A stretch of 64,000 nucleotides of DNA from Guyparkeria halophila. Its GTDB lineage: Bacteria > Pseudomonadota > Gammaproteobacteria > Halothiobacillales > Halothiobacillaceae. The notes beneath the pieces were generated by a model. It searched no databases and was not told the DNA's origin. It saw only the letters and a program-made list of their open reading frames with translations. The translations under genes were made by a program, and so were the position numbers. Positions 58,651-64,000 of this stretch are shown in pieces. The stretch is from assembly GCF_034479635.1 (NCBI RefSeq), contig NZ_CP140153.1:751501-815500 (forward strand), written 5' to 3'. How positions within the stretch are numbered: position 1 is the first letter of the stretch; each line of letters begins with the position of its first letter.

Positions 58651-60144
58651 ATGAACAAAGAAATCCTTTTTGTCGTCGATTCGGTTTCCAACGAGAAGGG
58701 CGTCGATCGCGACGTGATCTTCGAGGCAATCGAGGCCGCGCTCGCCCAGGCGGCGCGCAAGCGTCACGGCGGTGACATCGAGACGCGCGTCGAGATCGAC
58801 CGCGAAGACGGCAGCTACCGCACCTTCCGTCGCTGGCTGGTGGTCGAGGGTGAAACCTCCGAGCATCCCGAGCGCGAAATGATTCTCGAAGCTGCCCAGA
58901 TGGACGACCCGGAGGTGCAGCTCGGGGATTACATCGAGGAGGAGATCGAGTCGGCCGAGTTTGGCCGGATCGCCGCCCAGGCCGCCAAGCAGGTGATCGT
59001 GCAGAAGGTGCGCGAGGCCGAGCGCCGCCAGGTGGTCGATGCCTACATCGATCGCAAGGGCACCCTGATCATGGGGCTGGTCAAGCGCATCGATCGCGGC
59101 AACGTCATCCTGGACCTGGGCGGCAACGCCGAGGCGATGATCCCGCGCGACGAGATGATCGGCCGTGAGGCCGTCCGTCCCGGCGATCGCCTGCGGGGGT
59201 ACGTCACCGACGTGCGCCACGAGCCGCGTGGCCCGCAGATCTTCGTCTCGCGTACCGCGCCGGAATTCCTGATCGAGCTGTTCAAGCTCGAGGTGCCGGA
59301 GATCTCCCAGGGGTTGATCGAGATCGTCAACGCCGCTCGCGACCCGGGCCTGCGCGCCAAGATCGCGGTGCTGTCCAACGACCCGCGCATCGACCCGGTC
59401 GGCACCTGCGTCGGCATGCGTGGTTCCCGTGTCCAGTCGGTGACCAACGAGCTCTCCGGTGAGCGGATTGATATCATCGTCTGGGACGAGAACCCGGCCC
59501 AGTTCGTCATCAACGCGATGTCCCCGGCCGAGGTCGTCTCGATCGTCGTCGACGAGGACACCGGCAGCATGGACGTGGCCGTCAGCGAGGAGAACCTCTC
59601 CAAGGCGATCGGTCGCGGTGGCCAGAACGTCCGCCTCGCCAGCCAGCTGACGCGCTGGCAGATCAACGTCATGAGCGAAGAGCAGGCGATCGAGAAGGGC
59701 GAGACCGAAACGCGCCGGATCGTCGAGCAGTTCATGGAAGCGCTCGACGTCGACCAGGAGGTCGGCGAGGTGCTGGTCGAGGCCGGTTTCACCACCATCG
59801 AGGAAATCGCCTACGTGCCCACCGAGGAGCTGCTAGAGGTTGAGGGCTTCGACGAGGGCATCGTCGAGGAACTGCGCAACCGGGCGCGCGATGCCTTGCT
59901 CACCATGGCGATTGCCGGTGGCGGCGAAGCCGAGGAAGAAACCGAATCCTCCGGCGAGGCGCTGGCCCTCGAGGAGCTCGACGGGATGTCGGCCGAACTG
60001 GCCGCCAACCTGCGCGAGAACAACATCAAGGACTCGGAAGACGTTGCCGAGCTCTCCATTGATGAGTTGACGGAATACGAAGGCGTGGACGAGGAGCTTG
60101 CCGGGCGGTTGATCATGGCCGCACGCGCACCCTGGTTCGCCTAA
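58651..60144 (+). CDS. nusA: Transcription termination/antitermination factor NusA
   Basis: 497 aa. N-terminal RNA polymerase-binding domain, S1 domain (about 130-200, GLVKRIDRGNVILDLGGNAEAMIPRDEMI), two KH domains (GMRGSRVQSVTNELSGERIDII and AIGRGGQNVRLASQLTRWQINV) and two C-terminal helix-hairpin repeats (after about 360), as in E. coli. NusA can regulate its own operon; the leader terminator upstream is a plausible target. Confidence 0.97.
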   Translation: MNKEILFVVDSVSNEKGVDRDVIFEAIEAALAQAARKRHGGDIETRVEIDREDGSYRTFRRWLVVEGETSEHPEREMILEAAQMDDPEVQLGDYIEEEIESAEFGRIAAQAAKQVIVQKVREAERRQVVDAYIDRKGTLIMGLVKRIDRGNVILDLGGNAEAMIPRDEMIGREAVRPGDRLRGYVTDVRHEPRGPQIFVSRTAPEFLIELFKLEVPEISQGLIEIVNAARDPGLRAKIAVLSNDPRIDPVGTCVGMRGSRVQSVTNELSGERIDIIVWDENPAQFVINAMSPAEVVSIVVDEDTGSMDVAVSEENLSKAIGRGGQNVRLASQLTRWQINVMSEEQAIEKGETETRRIVEQFMEALDVDQEVGEVLVEAGFTTIEEIAYVPTEELLEVEGFDEGIVEELRNRARDALLTMAIAGGGEAEEETESSGEALALEELDGMSAELAANLRENNIKDSEDVAELSIDELTEYEGVDEELAGRLIMAARAPWFA

Positions 60145-60233
60145 TTGGTCGGCGAAGACCGGCCCGTCGCCATCGGCAGTTGCCGAGGCGTGAAATCTCT
60201 ATTTGATAGTTTGCAGGACCACAGGAGTCGTTA

Positions 60234-62861
60234 ATGTCCGAGGTCACGGTTAAAGATTTGGCAAAAGTGGTAGGCGCCACCCCCGAACGGCTGCTTGAGC
60301 AACTGGCTGAAGCGGGCGTTTCGGCGTCTTCCGTGGATGCCAGTGTCAGTGACGACGACAAGATGAAGCTGCTGGCCCATCTGCGTAAGTCGCGCTCATC
60401 GGGTGAAGGGGAGGCGAAGTCGCCTTCCTCGCGGATCACGCTCAAGCGTCGTTCCCAGCAGGAAATCAAGGTCGGCGGCGGTGGCCGTGGCGGCAAGACC
60501 GTCGCGGTCGAATACCGGCGCCGCAAGACCTATGTCTCGCGTGACGAGGTCGAGCCGACCGAAGAGACCGAGCAAGCCGAGCAGCCGGTCGAGGAAGTGA
60601 CCCAGGCGGCGCCGGTGGAAGAGCAGCCGGCCGCCGAGGCCGCGCCGTCGGTCGAAGAGGCGCCCAGCACGACGGCCGAGGTCGAGCCGGCCGAGCGCGA
60701 CGAGTCGCCTGCCGAACCGGTGGCAGAGCCTGAGCCTGAGCAGGCCCCTGCCGAACCGGTCGAGCCTGCCGCTGAGGAAACGCCGGTTGAAGAGCCGGCG
60801 GCCGAGGAGAGCGCTCCCGTCGAGGAAGCGACCGGTGACGAGGGCGAAGACAAGGAAGACGGCAAGAAGAAGTCCCGTCTGCGTATTGTCGCGATGCCGG
60901 AAGAGGCGCCGGGTATCCCGGTCTCGGCCGACGAAGGCCGTCCCAAGCGTGGCAAGCATGGCGGCAAGGGTCGACATGCCCGCGAGAGCGCCCGGGAAGA
61001 ACTGCACCTGGGTGCCGGCGCCGGCCGTCGACGCAAGAAAGGCAAGAAGGGCGCGGCGTCCAAGACCGCCGTGGCCACCCGTCATACCTTCGAGAAGCCG
61101 ACCGCCCCGGTCGTCCGCGACGTCAATGTTCCCGAGTCGATCTCGGTCGAGGAACTGGCCCAGCGCATGGCCGTCAAGGGCGTCGATGTGGTCAAGGTCC
61201 TGTTCAACATGGGCGTGATGGCCACCATCAACCAGGTGCTCGATCAGGACACCGCGATCCTGGTGGTCGAGGAGATGGGGCATACGCCGCACGCCGAGTC
61301 CGAGACCGCGATCGAGGACGAAGCGCTCGAGCAGGTCGAGCAGGGCGAGGCCATGGCACGTCCGCCGGTGGTGACCGTCATGGGTCACGTCGACCACGGC
61401 AAGACCTCGCTGCTCGACCATATCCGTCGCGCCAAGGTCACCGCTGGCGAGGCCGGGGGCATCACCCAGCACGTGGGTGCCTATCACGTCGACACGCCGC
61501 GCGGCACCGTCACGTTCCTCGATACCCCGGGCCACGAGGCGTTCACCGCCATGCGTGCCCGTGGGGCGAGTGCAACCGATGTGGTCGTGCTGGTCGTGGC
61601 CGCCGATGACGGTGTCATGCCGCAGACCAAAGAGGCGATCCATCACGCTCGTGCCGGCAACGTGCCGATGGTGGTGGCCGTCAACAAGATCGACAAGGAA
61701 GGCGCCGACCCGGAACGGGTGCGTGCCGAGCTCTCGCAGGAAGAGGTGATCTCCGAGGAATGGGGTGGCGACACGCAGTTCGTGCATGTCTCCGCACACA
61801 CCGGTGAAGGGATCGATCAACTGCTCGAGGCGATCCTCCTCCAGGCCGAGCTCCAGGAGCTCAAGGCGCCGGTCGAGGGTCACGCCATCGGTACCGTGGT
61901 CGAGTCTTCTCTCGAGAAGGGCCGGGGCCCGGTCGCGACCATCCTGGTCCAGAGCGGCACCCTCAAGAAGGGCGATACCGTGGTCGTGGGCAAGGAATAC
62001 GGCCGGGTGCGTGCGCTGCTCGACGAGAACGGCAAGCAGGTCAAGTCGGCCGGCCCGTCCATCCCGGTGGTCGTGCTGGGTCTTTCCGGTACGCCGGAGG
62101 CCGGTGACGAGCTGGTGGTGATCGAGGACGAGCGCAAGGCGCGCGAGATCGCCGAGTTCCGCGAGGCCAAGCAGCGCGATTCGCGCCTGGCGGCCCAGCA
62201 GGCGGCCAAGCTCGAGAACCTGTTCGACCAGATGAAGGAAGGCGAGGTCGAGTCACTGAACGTGCTGGTCAAGGCCGACGTGCAGGGCTCCGCCGAAGCC
62301 ATCCGCGACAGCCTGCAGAAGCTGTCGACCGACGACGTCAAGGTCAACGTCCTGATGAGCGGCGTGGGCGGGATCAACGAGTCGGACATCAACCTCGCGG
62401 CCACGTCGAGTGCGATCGTGATCGGCTTCAACGTCCGTGCCGATGCCGCTGCGCGCAAGACGGCCGGCGAACAGGATGTCGAGATCCGCTACTACTCGGT
62501 CATCTACGAGATGCTTGATGACGTCAAGGCCGCCATGACCGGCCTGCTGGGCACCGAGACCCAGGAGAAATTCGTCGGTCTGGCCGAGGTGCGCGACGTG
62601 TTCCGCTCGCCGAAGCTGGGCGCGATCGCCGGCTGCATGGTCACCGAGGGCGTGGTCAAACGGAACAACCCGATCCGCGTACTGCGCGACAATGTCGTCA
62701 TCTACGAAGGCGAACTCGAGTCGCTGCGTCGCTTCAAGGACGATGCCCAGGAAGTCCGCTCCGGCATGGAGTGCGGCATCGGCGTGAAGAACTACAACGA
62801 CGTCAAGGTCGGCGACCAGATCGAGGTCTTCGAGCGCTTCGAGGTCCAACGGACCCTGTAA
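60234..62861 (+). CDS. infB: Translation initiation factor IF-2
   Basis: 875 aa. IF2 N-terminal domain ([24 protein letters not shown]), a long Glu/Pro/Ala and Lys-rich linker (about residues 90-280), a second N-domain ([24 protein letters not shown]), then the GTPase domain with GHVDHGKT near residue 385, DTPGHEAF and [10 protein letters not shown], and beta-barrel/C-terminal domains. It places fMet-tRNA on the ribosome. ATG 60234 follows CAGGAGTCG. Confidence 0.97.
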   Translation: MSEVTVKDLAKVVGATPERLLEQLAEAGVSASSVDASVSDDDKMKLLAHLRKSRSSGEGEAKSPSSRITLKRRSQQEIKVGGGGRGGKTVAVEYRRRKTYVSRDEVEPTEETEQAEQPVEEVTQAAPVEEQPAAEAAPSVEEAPSTTAEVEPAERDESPAEPVAEPEPEQAPAEPVEPAAEETPVEEPAAEESAPVEEATGDEGEDKEDGKKKSRLRIVAMPEEAPGIPVSADEGRPKRGKHGGKGRHARESAREELHLGAGAGRRRKKGKKGAASKTAVATRHTFEKPTAPVVRDVNVPESISVEELAQRMAVKGVDVVKVLFNMGVMATINQVLDQDTAILVVEEMGHTPHAESETAIEDEALEQVEQGEAMARPPVVTVMGHVDHGKTSLLDHIRRAKVTAGEAGGITQHVGAYHVDTPRGTVTFLDTPGHEAFTAMRARGASATDVVVLVVAADDGVMPQTKEAIHHARAGNVPMVVAVNKIDKEGADPERVRAELSQEEVISEEWGGDTQFVHVSAHTGEGIDQLLEAILLQAELQELKAPVEGHAIGTVVESSLEKGRGPVATILVQSGTLKKGDTVVVGKEYGRVRALLDENGKQVKSAGPSIPVVVLGLSGTPEAGDELVVIEDERKAREIAEFREAKQRDSRLAAQQAAKLENLFDQMKEGEVESLNVLVKADVQGSAEAIRDSLQKLSTDDVKVNVLMSGVGGINESDINLAATSSAIVIGFNVRADAAARKTAGEQDVEIRYYSVIYEMLDDVKAAMTGLLGTETQEKFVGLAEVRDVFRSPKLGAIAGCMVTEGVVKRNNPIRVLRDNVVIYEGELESLRRFKDDAQEVRSGMECGIGVKNYNDVKVGDQIEVFERFEVQRTL

Positions 62862-62871
62862 GGCGGACGTT

Positions 62872-63306
62872 ATGGCACAGGGTTTTCAGCGCCACAAACG
62901 AGTGGCCGGCCAGATCAAGCGCGAGATCGCCGAGTTGATCCGTGATTCCGGCGTGGACAGTGGGCCGAATGCGCCCTTGACCATGCTGACTGTCACGGAC
63001 TGCGAGGTCTCTCGCGATCTCGCCCATGCACGCATTTTCTACAGCGTGCTCAACGCCGACGAGCAGCCGATCGCCGAGCAATGGCTCAACGAGGCGGCCG
63101 GTTTCCTGCGGGGCGAATTGGGCCACCGGATGCGCCTGCGCATCGTCCCGCAGCTGTCCTTCATCTTCGACAACTCGATCGAGCAGGGCATGCAGATGGA
63201 TGCCCTGATTCGTGCCGTGCGTGACAAGGATGGCGATGCCGAGCACGCAGGCACCGACGAGAACGGTGCCGATCGGGACGAATCCGAGGAAGACGACCGG
63301 CGTTAA
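62872..63306 (+). CDS. rbfA: Ribosome-binding factor A
   Basis: 144 aa KH-fold protein for late 30S maturation. Core: RHKRVAGQIKREIAELIRDSGVD, LTMLTVTDCEVSRDLAHARIFYSVL, GFLRGELGHRMRLRIVPQLSFIFDNSIEQGMQMDALI. The last 20 residues are strongly acidic. Ten nt after infB. Confidence 0.95.
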   Translation: MAQGFQRHKRVAGQIKREIAELIRDSGVDSGPNAPLTMLTVTDCEVSRDLAHARIFYSVLNADEQPIAEQWLNEAAGFLRGELGHRMRLRIVPQLSFIFDNSIEQGMQMDALIRAVRDKDGDAEHAGTDENGADRDESEEDDRR

Positions 63307-63324
63307 GCCGGTTCCGTCCGTCGT

Positions 63325-64000
63325 ATGGCACGCAAGCGTCGCGGTCGCGAGATCAATGGCATCGTCCTGTTCGACAAGCCCTTGGGCTTGAGCTCGAATC
63401 AGGCGCTGCAACGTGTACGGCGGTTGTTCGATGCCGCCAAGGCCGGTCACACCGGCAGTCTCGACCCGGCGGCTTCCGGCCTGTTGCCGGTTTGCTTCGG
63501 TCAGGCGACACGTATCTCCGGATTGCTGCTCGACGCCGACAAGACCTACCGGGTCACCGGCCGGCTGGGCACGCGGACCGACAGCGGCGATCTCGAGGGC
63601 GAGGTGATCGAGACGCGCGAGGTGCCGGCCATCGACAATGACGCGATGGAGGCGGTGCTAGGCCGCTTTCGCGGCCGCGTCGAGCAGGTGCCGCCGATGT
63701 ACTCGGCCCTCAAGCACGAGGGCAAGCGCCTGTACGAACTGGCGCGCGAAGGCAAGACGGTCGAGCGCAAGGCGCGGCCCATCGATTTTCACGAGATCAC
63801 GCTGGAATCGCTTTCGCGCACCGAATTCACGCTGCGCGTGCATTCGAGCAAGGGTGCCTACATTCGCACCCTGGTCGAGGATATCGGTGAGGCGATCGGT
63901 TGTGGCGCGGTGGTGACCGAGCTGCGCCGCATCGGCCTGGGTCCGTGGTCGATGGACGAGCAGCCGACTTACCGGCTAGAGGACCTCGAGGCGATCGCCG
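63325..64000 (+). CDS. truB: tRNA pseudouridine(55) synthase TruB, 3'-truncated by window end
   Basis: At least 225 aa; no stop before the window end. It makes pseudouridine 55 in the T-loop of tRNAs. Motifs: GIVLFDKPLGLSSNQALQRV, AGHTGSLDPAASGLLPVCFGQAT with the catalytic Asp of GSLDP, VPPMYSALKHEGKRLYELAREG and SSKGAYIRTLVEDIGEAIG. The ATG at 63325 lies 18 nt after rbfA. Confidence 0.95.
   Translation, partial: MARKRRGREINGIVLFDKPLGLSSNQALQRVRRLFDAAKAGHTGSLDPAASGLLPVCFGQATRISGLLLDADKTYRVTGRLGTRTDSGDLEGEVIETREVPAIDNDAMEAVLGRFRGRVEQVPPMYSALKHEGKRLYELAREGKTVERKARPIDFHEITLESLSRTEFTLRVHSSKGAYIRTLVEDIGEAIGCGAVVTELRRIGLGPWSMDEQPTYRLEDLEAIA

Noticed and set aside
60500-61060. Glu/Pro/Ala-repetitive stretch in infB as an inserted repeat or fusion
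   Set aside because: A long charged linker between N-terminal domains is normal for gammaproteobacterial IF-2.

Overview
The window looks like a chromosomal segment of a high-GC gammaproteobacterium. Gene order supports this more firmly than any single protein. ygfB-pepP-ubiH-ubiI runs divergently from zapA-6S RNA-fau. smpB, ratA-rnfH, bamE, fur, recN and nadK sit together just upstream of hrcA-grpE-dnaK-dnaJ, and rimP-nusA-infB-rbfA-truB closes the window. HrcA/CIRCE control, a sodium symporter and a HemY-type protoporphyrinogen oxidase would fit a halophilic or sulfur-oxidising lineage (Halothiobacillaceae or Ectothiorhodospiraceae type). That family-level placement is inference only.

Layout. 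1-1.5 kb: AT-richer, unrecognised membrane-protein genes, probably the end of an accessory region. 1.5-9 kb: EVE protein, fau, 6S RNA, zapA and the ubiquinone hydroxylase operon with a K+ channel. 9-19.4 kb: prmA, accBC, aroQ, dsbD, cutA, fxsA, hemY and two membrane or NAD-binding proteins. 19.4-22.7 kb: an ECF sigma factor/anti-sigma pair divergent from a cytochrome b, a Tat molybdoenzyme and a methionine-rich peptide. This matches the SigF/NrsF-MrpX-YedY1-YedZ1 reactive-chlorine defence described in Azospira. The SigF-type promoter (GTAACC, 16 nt, CGAA) is present on both strands. 22.8-26.7 kb: groEL-groES with CIRCE, icd and a small zinc-ribbon-like protein. 26.7-28.9 kb: tRNA-Arg followed by an AT-richer two-gene module, a HipA-like kinase and a DUF3037 protein. 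29-39.5 kb: ilvD, DUF2254, a DJ-1/PfpI protein, a hydrolase, two entericidin lipoproteins, an antiporter with a CBS protein, and the zinc protease/AstE-like/RimK cluster. 39.6-52.1 kb: tRNA-Leu, PreP-like protease, AI-2E transporter, hda, smpB, sodium symporter, ratA, rnfH, bamE, fur, recN, nadK and gdx. 52.2-64 kb: the chaperone cluster and the translation/transcription cluster, ending in a truncated truB.

Regulatory structure is unusually readable. Two CIRCE operators tie groESL and hrcA-grpE-dnaK to HrcA. The 6S RNA has a clear sigma-70 promoter. The rimP-nusA-infB operon has a strong promoter followed almost at once by an intrinsic terminator, which suggests attenuation.

Three intergenic elements of about 200-275 bp (36854-37055, 39782-40055, 52211-52480) form a repeat family with long terminal inverted repeats. 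The two arms match within each copy but differ between copies, so paired structure appears to be what is preserved. The least explained parts of the window are this family, the HipA-like/DUF3037 module and the unrecognised genes at the left edge.
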